Positions 1 to 64,000 of a stretch of DNA of 64,000 bases are shown here, one piece after another (the first letter of the stretch is position 1; each line of letters begins with the position of its first letter). The position numbers and the translations under genes were made by a program. Under the pieces are notes generated by a model. It saw nothing but the letters and a program-made list of their open reading frames with translations. It made no database searches and was not told the DNA's origin. The DNA is from Amorphochlora amoebiformis. Its lineage: Eukaryota; Cercozoa; Chlorarachniophyceae. The stretch covers positions 1-64,000 of the forward strand of contig BAAHQB010000022.1 in the NCBI GenBank assembly GCA_054601695.1. The letters are read 5' to 3'.

Positions 1-79
1 TGTACACACTATGTAAGCGAGGGCTAGAGTATAAAAACTGAACGGACAGAAGGGATTAGACAGCTAGTAGTAATATGTA

Positions 80-126
<47 letters not shown>

Positions 127-146
127 ACAGCTAGTAGTAATATGTA

Positions 147-179
<33 letters not shown>

Positions 180-265
180 AATGGATATACGTATATTATA
201 ATATATATTATATTATATATAGGTCTATTATACATTACATATTCTTTTATATAGGAAGTAATATT

Positions 266-308
<43 letters not shown>

Positions 309-329
309 ATACATATTATATATATATAT

Positions 330-366
<37 letters not shown>

Positions 367-529
367 TGTGCACATATACATACATATATATATATATATA
401 TATACATATATATTTATATGCACATTTACATACATATATATATATATGTATACATATACATACATATATATATATATATACATATATATATATGTATATA
501 TATATATATGTTATCTGCGAGTAATATAC

Positions 530-800
530 CGTCTTGAATTCTAAGTCCCTTCGGTGAAAGCTTTCCAACATCCTTCGCGACTTTTTCTGAAAATATTATT
601 TAATAACTTTTCTCATTTATATCAAATTTGAGTAGTAATCTTCGAATAGTCTTCTGATTTATAGGAACACTAATTCACAACACTCAAACACCTATCATAA
701 TATATACGCATATAGAAACATATATATGTGTATGTGTATGTATATATTTACATATACATGTGTGAATTTGTGTACTTACATGTATATATATGTACATATA

Positions 801-871
<71 letters not shown>

Positions 872-997
872 CCTGCTCATCAAGAAGGGCTCTTGTTAGA
901 TTTTGATTTGTTTTCGAATGGCATTCGAGTCGATTCTAAGGGTTTTTGTTTTTATTAAATGCTATACATATATATATATATATATATAATTTATCAC

Positions 998-1036
<39 letters not shown>

Positions 1037-1103
1037 CACATGTATATATATATATATATATATGCAAATATGTATATATATATATATATATATGCAAATA
1101 TGT

Positions 1104-1198
<95 letters not shown>

Positions 1199-1697
1199 AT
1201 TATATATGTATGTATATACATACATATATATATATATATATGTATGTATGTATATATATAATATTCATACTACCTCAGCAAACTTCTTTATTCGGAGCAG
1301 CTCCCCATCAATCTGAGATGAATACTCTTACATATACATATATGCAAATACTTTTTTTAAAAAGGATGTATGCTTTTAGTAAGAGAAATAGAGATGAGGA
1401 GATAGATAGATAGAGATAGAGATATAGAGATATAGAGATAGAGATAGAGATAGAGGTAGAGATAGAGGTAGAGATAGAGATAGAGATGGAGAGAGAGAGA
1501 GAGAGGAGAGAGGGAGAGAGAGGGGGGGGATAACGAAGAGAAAGAGGAAAAAGAGAGGGGGAGGTAGGTTACAAGATTGCTGTTCTTGGCTCTGATATCC
1601 CGCAGCACCTCATTGAGCTGATGAGGGTATCGAAAAAGACGTTGCATACATGGTTAGACGTGTGTTCCCAACGTGTTACAAACGGTTTTATGGATGA

Positions 1698-1763
<66 letters not shown>

Positions 1764-1775
1764 ATATTATATATA

Positions 1776-1813
<38 letters not shown>

Positions 1814-1982
1814 ATATATTATTGTACGCATCCATATACATATATGGGATTTAAAATATGATTGTTGCGTACAAGTTTTACCAGATTTTTCTCAAGAATT
1901 CCAATCTCCAATTGGACCACCAGAAGCTGGAATAATGCACGCACGAAGTGTAACTCAGTATTATATTATACTCTGTATATAC

Positions 1983-2031
<49 letters not shown>

Positions 2032-2103
2032 GTATGTATATATATATATACATGTATGTATGTACTTATGCTGTGGTTGCAATTTGTTATGCCTACAGAT
2101 ACA

Positions 2104-2164
<61 letters not shown>

Positions 2165-2459
2165 TAATATATATACATATATATAATATATACATATATA
2201 TCCACAAACATATACAGTCACAATTTACTTTGCATACACTCTCAACCCATATATTTCACTAATCAAATCCAACAAATGCACTGTCCTTACCTCGATCCCC
2301 TTCTCCTCGACCATCTGACGTACAAAACAGCCCGAATCACTCAACGAAAAACACCCTATCGCTTAACCCTTCCTCTCTCACCCTCCCCACCAAAAATCGG
2401 AACGCCTTCCCTCCTTTTACCTCGTCGAGCTTCTCCAGTGTGTCCCTCGTCGAACCCAT
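530..2459 (-). CDS. Gene A: coiled-coil protein of unknown function, 5' part (7 exons, 104 aa visible)
   Basis: I do not recognise this protein. Exons in transcript order: 2421-2459, 2291-2314, 1882-1926, 1573-1617, 1274-1312, 873-935, 530-586. Each has an AG acceptor and GT donor (gtaaaa, gtaagg, gtaaaa, gtaacc, gtagta, gtatat, gtatat), each is a multiple of three, and all join in phase 0 with no stop. The start [13 protein letters not shown] is chosen because an in-frame TGA lies just upstream and no acceptor is needed. The translation is charged and heptad-like (for example [28 protein letters not shown]), so a coiled coil is inferred. Exons are 24-63 nt and the introns are TA or GA repeats. 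A further exon at 1-37 is possible (acceptor at 38-39, open frame), but no donor is visible. The gene probably continues left of the window. It is divergent from gene W. Confidence 0.55.
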
Positions 2460-2756
2460 CGGTTCTCCGGTTCACGATGAGTGCACACTGGTGCGCATAA
2501 ACTACCCTCATTTTAATTTCTGAAGGATATCCACGAGAAGTCAAGAAAGTACCCACCTTATTTTCGGGTAGAATTGCCCAATATTTTCAAAAGGTTTTAG
2601 AGGTTAAGAAGATATTGTTAGAGGTTTTACTAGCTCCGTTTGAGTTGGTTTTAGGACCTTTAGAGAATCTAGGTTTTGTTTTGTGACCCAAAGCAATGTC
2701 ACACCTGTATTGAAAGGGACATTGAAAAATGCCGCCCGGCGCAGACCGTTGCGGGG
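2460..2756. promoter_or_regulatory. Divergent intergenic region between genes A and W
   Basis: This 297 bp non-repetitive spacer separates the start codon of gene A (minus) from the proposed start of gene W (plus). It should hold both promoters. No clear TATA box or other named element could be assigned. Confidence 0.4.
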
Positions 2757-4516
<1,760 letters not shown>

Positions 4517-5108
4517 CGAGAGGACTCACGCTAGTTGCTTGCATAAGAAGGTACTAGACTAGTAGAGTTAGCCATGGTCATGACTCAGTTGTAACTAATT
4601 TAACATGTGATATCACGGTGATCAAATTTCCAAAACTTTTTGACGTATACATACAACGGGACTCTACATAATAACTACAATAATAAGTATATTACTAGTA
4701 GTAATCTAGTAATATCTTAGAATATACATGTTACCTAGGTTACCTTGTCCAGCCAGCTTAATTAGACAATGAACTAGCTAGCTGGATCCAGCAGATATCT
4801 AGGATATCTAGAGATATCTAAATATATCTCTTGAGTACAGTTTTTATCATACCGGGCTCATATCTAGTAGTATGAGTATATCAGTCTAGCAGTATGATGC
4901 CAGTATCTAGAGTATATGATACTATCTAGACTCTTAGATCTAGTAGATATATATACAATTTGAATATGTTTGTGTATATTCTTATAAATAACATATATAT
5001 ACATATATATTATACTTATACTACAGAACAGTATAGATATACCCCAGTGCATGTGTCGCAGGATTGTGCTGGGTGTCGCGGCAAACCACACCAGCTAAAT
5101 CCAGAATA

Positions 5109-5147
<39 letters not shown>

Positions 5148-5263
5148 CAGTACGTACATATCCTAGATATCCGAGACTTAATTAATTCAATTCGCTGCCT
5201 TGAACTTCAGAACCATTTTTAAGCTCGAACTGACTTTAATGACTTGGTAAATCGCAAGTTAAT
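4517..5263. other. Convergent spacer between genes W and B, CTAG-rich
   Basis: This lies between the stop codons of gene W (plus) and gene B (minus). From 4540 to 4960 it is packed with CTAG (about 14 copies), GATATC and other short palindromes, with little microsatellite. The other two convergent spacers of the window have the same composition. One possible exon lies inside (5043-5094). Confidence 0.6.
5043..5094 (-). CDS. Unassigned candidate exon
   Basis: Minus-strand island flanked by an AG acceptor (ggatttag) and a GT donor (gtatat), open for 17 codons (LVWFAATPSTILRHMHW). It lies downstream of the stop chosen for gene B. It could be an alternative 3' exon of gene B or a chance open frame; the plus strand of the same stretch is also open. 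Confidence 0.2.
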
Positions 5264-14174
<8,911 letters not shown>

Positions 14175-14586
14175 CTGAAATCCGACTGAATTCTCCTTCT
14201 CCATTGTGAAGTGGGCATGGCTTTCAACTTAAGAAGGAGGCGGGGGGGGGAGGGAAGGTTCTCGGTGAACCGAGCTTTGGAGTGCGAGTTTTGGGAAATG
14301 TAAAAAAAGATATGTGGAGAATAGGGGGACCTAGTGTTGGTGGAGAAAAGGTCTCTGCCGCACCGCTATCCCATCTCTACTCGTCTCGGCCAGTATCCAC
14401 CCCCCCCCTGGTTGCTCCCTCGCCTTTCGGAAAAAAAGGAACTTCGATTAAAAAGTCGGCGGAGAAAAAGGGTTTATTATAGACGAAATTAGCTAAACTA
14501 GTTGAAAAGTTCACTCTTCATACCAAATTACGCATCCATCCGCGGTGTGAAATCCACGGACCTCTCCGCTTCCAAGGTCCGTCTTT

Positions 14587-14893
14587 CTGGAGGCCAGGGG
14601 GGGGGAGAGCGAGAAAGTTGAGCAAAGGAGAGCTACAGGCTACGGAGAAGGGATTCGGATGTAGAAAAATATTGGGGAGATGTTTGGAGAGTGACACAGC
14701 ACCCGAGGATCTGTGAGATGCATCGAATAAGTGCTTTGGGGGTAGGGTAGGGGATGCACACAGACAGTGAGAGCCACTGAGAGGGAGGGGTGGATGCATA
14801 GAGAGGGGATATAATTTTGTGCTCGTTGCGACGGATCCATATACGCGGTGTTGATATTATGTGTATATATATATATATATATATACATAAAAG

Positions 14894-14939
<46 letters not shown>

Positions 14940-15024
14940 ATATTTATTATGTGTGTGTATGTATATTATATATATATATGTATATATATCTATATATATA
15001 AATATATATATATACATATATATA

Positions 15025-15118
<94 letters not shown>

Positions 15119-15129
15119 ATATATTATAT

Positions 15130-15187
<58 letters not shown>

Positions 15188-15347
15188 ACGTACATACATA
15201 CATACATATCTACCTATATATATATATAATATATCTATTCACATCCTATAAAAATATATGCGTATAATTTAATAACTATGTAACGTGTAAGCACCGGCAT
15301 AGAAAACTGTACTTCGTTAATCTCACTATATATATATATATATATAT

Positions 15348-15381
<34 letters not shown>

Positions 15382-15456
15382 CAAATAAAATATATATATA
15401 TATATATATGTATAATCTATGACTATAACGTATATTCTACTACGCCACTAGTTAGA
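14587..15456. promoter_or_regulatory. Divergent region between gene B and the PDZ-PH gene
   Basis: About 250 bp of unique pyrimidine/purine-rich sequence (14587-14830) is followed by TA arrays (14860-15240, 15325-15410) and a short unique stretch before the PDZ-PH ATG. A 93-codon minus-strand open frame (14518-14799) overlaps it and might include the missing 5' exon of gene B. No specific promoter motif was identified. Confidence 0.35.
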
Positions 15457-58419
<42,963 letters not shown>

Positions 58420-58609
58420 TGTTTTAAATTCAAAAAATTTGAAGCGTGATTTTCCAGTACGTCACGGAAGGTTCACGTGATTTAGGGCTATATCACGACG
58501 GGCCCATTTTTATTTTTGTGTTTTCGCGAATCCGAGTAAATTGCGCTAAGATTGCAAGGCTCGCGGTGGCCGGCCCATCCTCAGAAAGGTCCCAGCACGC
58601 CAGTAGAAG
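58420..58609. promoter_or_regulatory. Bidirectional promoter between the M16 gene and CUL1
   Basis: Only 190 bp separate the two start codons. The region is unique sequence with no microsatellite. It contains the palindrome TCACGTGA at 58473-58480 (E-box core CACGTG) and ACGTCA at 58459-58464 (CRE-like half site). Factor identity is unknown. Confidence 0.5.
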
Positions 58610-60037
58610 ATGGAAGAAACTCACATAACGCTGGAGGCGGGGTTCCAACGGATTGATGAGACAGGAATAAGACCTTTCATTAAGATGATCGAGACCAAGG
58701 AGAGTGATTTCTTCAAAGCTCGTGCCTTCGTGGAACTCTACGATCACATCTTCCGTATGTGCATTCAGCGGGATCCCTACAACTGGTCGGAGGAACTGTA
58801 CAGAAAATATTCCGCCTCCATCGAAAATTATCTCAAGGGCACCGTTCAACCAGCTCTGAAGAAGGCACGGGCAAAATACGACAGAGCCTACCTACAGGAA
58901 TGGATGGTGAGGTATCGAAATCACGCCCGTATCGTCTTCGGCCTCTCGAAGCTCTTCATGTACTTGGATCGTTTCTACACACCCAGCACTGAGAACGTGC
59001 TTGGCCTCAAGAAGCAGGGCTACAAGCTGTTCGAGGACACAATTTTCTCTACATTCTCCAAATATGCCAGAGACGCCATTTTAAGTGCAATCAACGCGGA
59101 GAGAGAAAAGGAAGAACAGGATCGAGACCTTCTTAGAAACTGCGTCAATGTTTTCGTGGATCTCGGTTACAACTTGGGTGGTCAGAATAAGCTGCGCTAC
59201 TACGAGACCCAGCTGCAGAACGATATTGTAAACGACGCAGGTTCATTCTACCGCCGATGCGCTACCACCTGGCTGAGGGAGGATAGCTGCTCGGCCTATC
59301 TGATCAAGTGCGAGGCGGCCCTTAACGCAGAGACAGCAAGAGTCAAGGCTTACCTGCACAAGAGCACCCTAGAGCCTTTGATCCTGAAGTGCTACCAAGA
59401 GCTACTGAAGACCCATCAGAACACCCTTCTGAACAAGGCCACTGGGATGTTCTACCTGCTGGAAGAGAAACAGAACGATGATCTGAAGCGGGTGTATGAG
59501 CTGTATGCACGATATCCAGAGGATCTGCCAGCTATAGGTGAGATGTTCCGTACGCAGGTGCAGAAGGAAGGGAAGGCCATAGTCAAGCGCACCAACGACA
59601 CTGTCAAGGGTAAGTCGCAGCAGGATGAGAAGCATGTCCTCGTCACCAGTCTTATCACGCTGCACCGTCACTACGACAACGTCGTCAGACAGTGCTTCGG
59701 GCACCACCAAGTGTTCCAGAAGGCGCTCAAAACTGCCTTCGAGTCATTTATCAACGAGAACGACTCGGTCTCGAAGCTCTTGGCCCTTTATGCTCATGAC
59801 GTTCTCAAGAAGGGAAGCAAAGTCAACGTGGGCAATGTAGAGAAAACCCTCGATCATGTCGTCTTCCTGTACGGCTACATCCGTGACAAGGACGTGTTCG
59901 ACCATGACTACCAGCAGCTCCTTCAAGAGAGGCTCTTGAAGCGCAAGTGCTCGTCAGAAGCCAACGAGCGAGCGATGATTGCAAAGCTCAAGAGTGAAGC
60001 CGGGTAACGAGATATTTTCTATTATATGCATATACAC

Positions 60038-60078
<41 letters not shown>

Positions 60079-60102
60079 TATACACGCACAATATATATAT
60101 AC

Positions 60103-60135
<33 letters not shown>

Positions 60136-60148
60136 CAAATAATATATA

Positions 60149-60243
<95 letters not shown>

Positions 60244-60244
60244 A

Positions 60245-60321
<77 letters not shown>

Positions 60322-60385
60322 AAATATATATATATATATATATATATAAACATATATGTGTATTTCTATATATAGTTTAAATACG

Positions 60386-60424
<39 letters not shown>

Positions 60425-60448
60425 GTATATATATATATACATGTATTT

Positions 60449-60511
<63 letters not shown>

Positions 60512-60568
60512 CAAATATTAGTACATGTAGAGAGAATGAATATATTATATTTATACATATATATCGAC

Positions 60569-60654
<86 letters not shown>

Positions 60655-61640
60655 AAAATATATATATATATATATATATATTTAGTAGATCAAATATGAA
60701 GATATGCCATACAGGTACCAGTGGACGAACAAATTAGAGGGCATGTTCAAGGATGTAGGACTATCCAAGGATCTTACCCAAACCTTCCGCAAGTGTTTCG
60801 ACACCGAGGTCAAGTGCGGGCTTGTGTTCAACGTCAACGTCTGCACGCACGGATTCTGGCCATCAACGAATTATACAGCAAGCAAGACGCCAGAAGCTGT
60901 CAAAGAGACCACAGAACAATTTGAGAAGTTCTACCACGGGCGGTATGCTGAACGTGAGATCCAGTGGCGCATGGATATGGGCGAGGCCGAGGTTTTGGTT
61001 AAGTTCAACCCGACCACCGAGGTTCGTCTCTCAGTCTCGTCCTACCAGATGGCTTTCCTTCTAGTCTTCAACAAGAAGAAGATTGCTAGTTTCCAGGTGA
61101 TCGACTGGTATAGTATGGTACGCTCTTGTGCGCATGTCGAAAGTTGTACACCCGTGGTCCTAAATTTCTCCCTCCCTTCTAAAACAGAATATCCTGGACA
61201 TAACCGGTTTGAAAAGCGACACCAGTCTCCAAAACCACCTGCTCTCACTTGCCCATCCGAAGCTTGGAATATTGCTGAAGAGACCGAACACCAAGAGCCT
61301 AGACAAAACACACAAGTTCCAGCTCAACCCCAAATTCAAGTGCCGACTGAAGAAGATCACCGTACCGCTGTACACAATCATTCGCCACGCCGTGAATCCT
61401 ACAATCGATCCCAGCATAGCTATCCAACGTCGTTGCCAGATGGATGCTGCCATAGTACGCGCAATGAAGACCAAGAAGAGAATGCAACACATGGATCTGG
61501 TGAACGAGGTCACGGCTCAGCTAATAGCACGCTTCAAGGCGCAGCCTGGTATGATCAAGAAGCGTATCGAGCACCTTATCGAGCAGGAATATTTGGAGCG
61601 TGATCCCTCGGCGCGTGGTGTATACAAATATCTCGCTTAG
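58610..61640 (+). CDS. CUL1: Cullin-1, complete (3 exons, 742 aa)
   Basis: CUL1 is the scaffold of SCF ubiquitin ligases: its N-terminal cullin repeats hold Skp1/F-box and its C-terminus holds RBX1. Exons: 58610-60003, 60715-61096, 61188-61640; phases 2 and 0; 2229 nt. The N-terminus has [10 protein letters not shown] and other cullin-repeat text. The cullin-homology region reads [20 protein letters not shown] across the first junction. The C-terminal winged-helix domain has the neddylation segment [20 protein letters not shown] and ends [13 protein letters not shown], the usual cullin C-terminus. Length is normal for CUL1. In contrast to its neighbours it has only two introns: the first is about 700 bp of TA repeat, the second a normal 91 bp intron. 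The start ATG has no in-frame upstream alternative before the divergent promoter. Confidence 0.96.
60015..60690. repeat. (TA)n-filled CUL1 intron 1
   Basis: Nearly all TA with TAAA, TATTTTATTTT and a (TG)n patch. No exon is seen in it. Confidence 0.95.
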
Positions 61641-61806
61641 AGAGGCCAGGTCGGATTTAGAACTCTCAAGCTCGGCCAGCATCATATGCATCATATGCAT
61701 ATGAGGCTTGAAATACACAATTTATTCTGGTAGTGCGATTGGAAAACCTTCTATTTAACGTTGAACACTCTGACACTAGTGACATGCACCGTGACATGTG
61801 TGTGTA

Positions 61807-61877
<71 letters not shown>

Positions 61878-61930
61878 ATACTACCTAGTATATAATTAGA
61901 TAAATATATACATGTGTGTGTGTGTGTGTA

Positions 61931-61978
<48 letters not shown>

Positions 61979-62441
61979 TAGATATACTAGATATATTCTA
62001 CTAGACTACCCTAATACCATCTTAGACCATAGACCATGCATGTACAGTTGAATTTGTATGTGTATTGATACTCTAGATACTAGACAGTGTCTAGGGTGTA
62101 GCTATATAGTAGACATCATACTAGCATAGTGAGAATATAAGATTCCGTATGACTAGTATCTATATAGTATCTCGAGCGGTAAATACATATTTCCGCATAG
62201 CATGTCTAGGATGTAATTCCAAAAGATTGCGCTGAGCTCCAGTGAGCCGGCCGCGACGGGACTTTACCCAGTCGATCGCGTATCTAGGTGATCGATCGAT
62301 GTAAATCTAGTAAATCTGGAAATTACGAGGAATTAGAGAAATAATCCTAGGCAAGAATCCAATCACTCTAGTCACTATGCACATTGAAGTTCACCAAGTT
62401 GAATAGTTCATATCCTTGTGTTTAATTAACCTAGTTTCTGC
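61641..62441. other. Convergent spacer between CUL1 and RFC4, CTAG-rich
   Basis: TA arrays at 61810-61870 and 61930-61975 are followed by 61975-62435, which has about 14 CTAG tetramers and several GATC, GATCGATC and TCTAGA-like words. No coding exon is supported. Confidence 0.6.
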
Positions 62442-63113
62442 TCATGGGGAGTTGCGCGAGATGACTGACAGAACATTCAAAAGCTGGAGCCATTCGTCGG
62501 CACCATCAATGAGCTTCTTTTCCGCGTCAGCAATGGTAATGCAAATTCTAGACGTTTGCAAGTCCGAAAACATCTCATCCTCAATCACAGCCTTCATTAA
62601 GCCTGGAAGAAGATCTAGAACCGGATATCCCTGGCCAACGACCGCGTCCGCCTCTTTCCCAAAGGCTGAGAAGGACTTGCTCTTGCATGCTTGTACTATT
62701 TGCCGGGGAACTTCCGTAGGGACAACCTTAGAACAGAGCACGAGTCTCGATAGGTTTGCATGGTTGCTATTCGAGGGTAGGGATTTTGGTTCTTACCCCA
62801 GCGACTTCCAAGATATCTTTTTCTGTGATCGGCTCCCCGTCTGTCACGACGTTCTTGACGGTCTGTAGTATTGTGATGGACCTCCGAAGATCTCCCTCCG
62901 AGACTCTGATGAGGAGGTCGAGTGTCTAGATATGATGGATCATATATCAGATCACTACCCATAACCGCTTAGTGCATACGGCTCATTTTTACTTCATTTT
63001 TGCAGTCGACGCCTTCTGACTCGCAGATCTCTCTCAGTTTTCGCGTCATGGATTCCTGGCTCAAAGACGCAAAGCGGAACTTGGCGCAGCGAGAAGTTAT
63101 CGGCTCCATAATC
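62442..63113 (-). CDS. RFC4: Replication factor C subunit 4 (yeast Rfc2 type), C-terminal part, 3 exons
   Basis: RFC4 is an AAA+ subunit of the pentameric clamp loader that opens PCNA onto primed DNA. Exons in order: 62993-63113, 62797-62925, 62442-62726 (stop at 62442-62444); phases 2 (incoming), 0, 0; about 178 residues. The first exon has the arginine-finger region [12 protein letters not shown]. The second has [14 protein letters not shown], the lid-domain signature of the small RFC subunits. The third begins [11 protein letters not shown] and contains the collar-domain ending [15 protein letters not shown]. The choice of RFC4 over RFC2/3/5 rests on the SRC(A/S)KFRF and DGADE.LQL text. 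The Walker A and B exons must lie to the right, beyond 63114-64000, which is TA repeat. Confidence 0.92.
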
Positions 63114-63127
63114 CTGAAACAGATAAT

Positions 63128-64000
<873 letters not shown>

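Noticed and set aside
14518-14799. 93-codon minus-strand frame (starts [10 protein letters not shown])
   Set aside because: Low-complexity Pro/Ser/Leu composition and no support beyond a possible 25 nt exon within it (14562-14586).
61160-61513. 117-codon minus-strand frame
   Set aside because: Antisense of CUL1 exon 3.
60704-61603. 299-codon plus-strand frame ending FGA
   Set aside because: Reads through CUL1 intron 2 and then out of frame; the spliced model restores the conserved cullin C-terminus.
62416-62868. 150-codon plus-strand frame
   Set aside because: Antisense of RFC4 exons 2 and 3.

Overview
The window is nuclear DNA of a eukaryote, almost certainly a protist that I cannot name. 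Evidence: spliceosomal GT-AG introns everywhere, a cullin, a clamp-loader subunit, a PDZ-PH scaffold and an insulysin-type M16 peptidase, with no bacterial features. Vertebrate-type telomeric hexamers (TTAGGG/CCCTAA) are common but sit inside introns. Most of the sequence is (TA)n microsatellite. Coding DNA is confined to short islands, mostly 24-140 nt exons, so gene finding was done by joining islands with splice signals and requiring the reading phase to carry across every junction.

Layout, left to right, with strictly alternating strands: gene A (-, 530-2459, coiled-coil, runs toward the left edge); gene W (+, 2757-4516, small tryptophan-rich protein); gene B (-, 5264-14174, helical protein, at least 12 exons); a four-PDZ plus PH scaffold gene (+, 15457-30996, 31 exons, 544 aa); an insulysin-like M16 metallopeptidase (-, 32619-58419, 52 exons, 1071 aa, complete); cullin-1 (+, 58610-61640, 3 exons, 742 aa, complete); and the C-terminal half of RFC4 (-, 62442-63113, running off the right side). 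Alternation makes divergent promoter pairs A/W, B/PDZ-PH and M16/CUL1, and convergent 3' spacers W/B, PDZ-PH/M16 and CUL1/RFC4.

Two structural patterns stand out. First, nearly every telomere-like array lies in an intron, usually just upstream of a 3' splice site, and is oriented so that the transcript reads CCCTAA (a run of CTAAC, branch-point-like); TA arrays tend to begin at the GTATAT 5' splice site. The repeats look like expanded splicing signals, not telomere debris. Second, all three convergent spacers carry a 400-500 bp stretch very rich in CTAG and other four-base palindromes, unlike anything else in the window.

CUL1 and RFC4 point to SCF ubiquitin ligation and DNA replication/repair; the M16 peptidase to peptide turnover; the PDZ-PH protein to membrane-linked scaffolding. 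I see no operon-like or pathway link between neighbours. No rRNA, tRNA, CRISPR array, transposase or virus-derived gene was seen.
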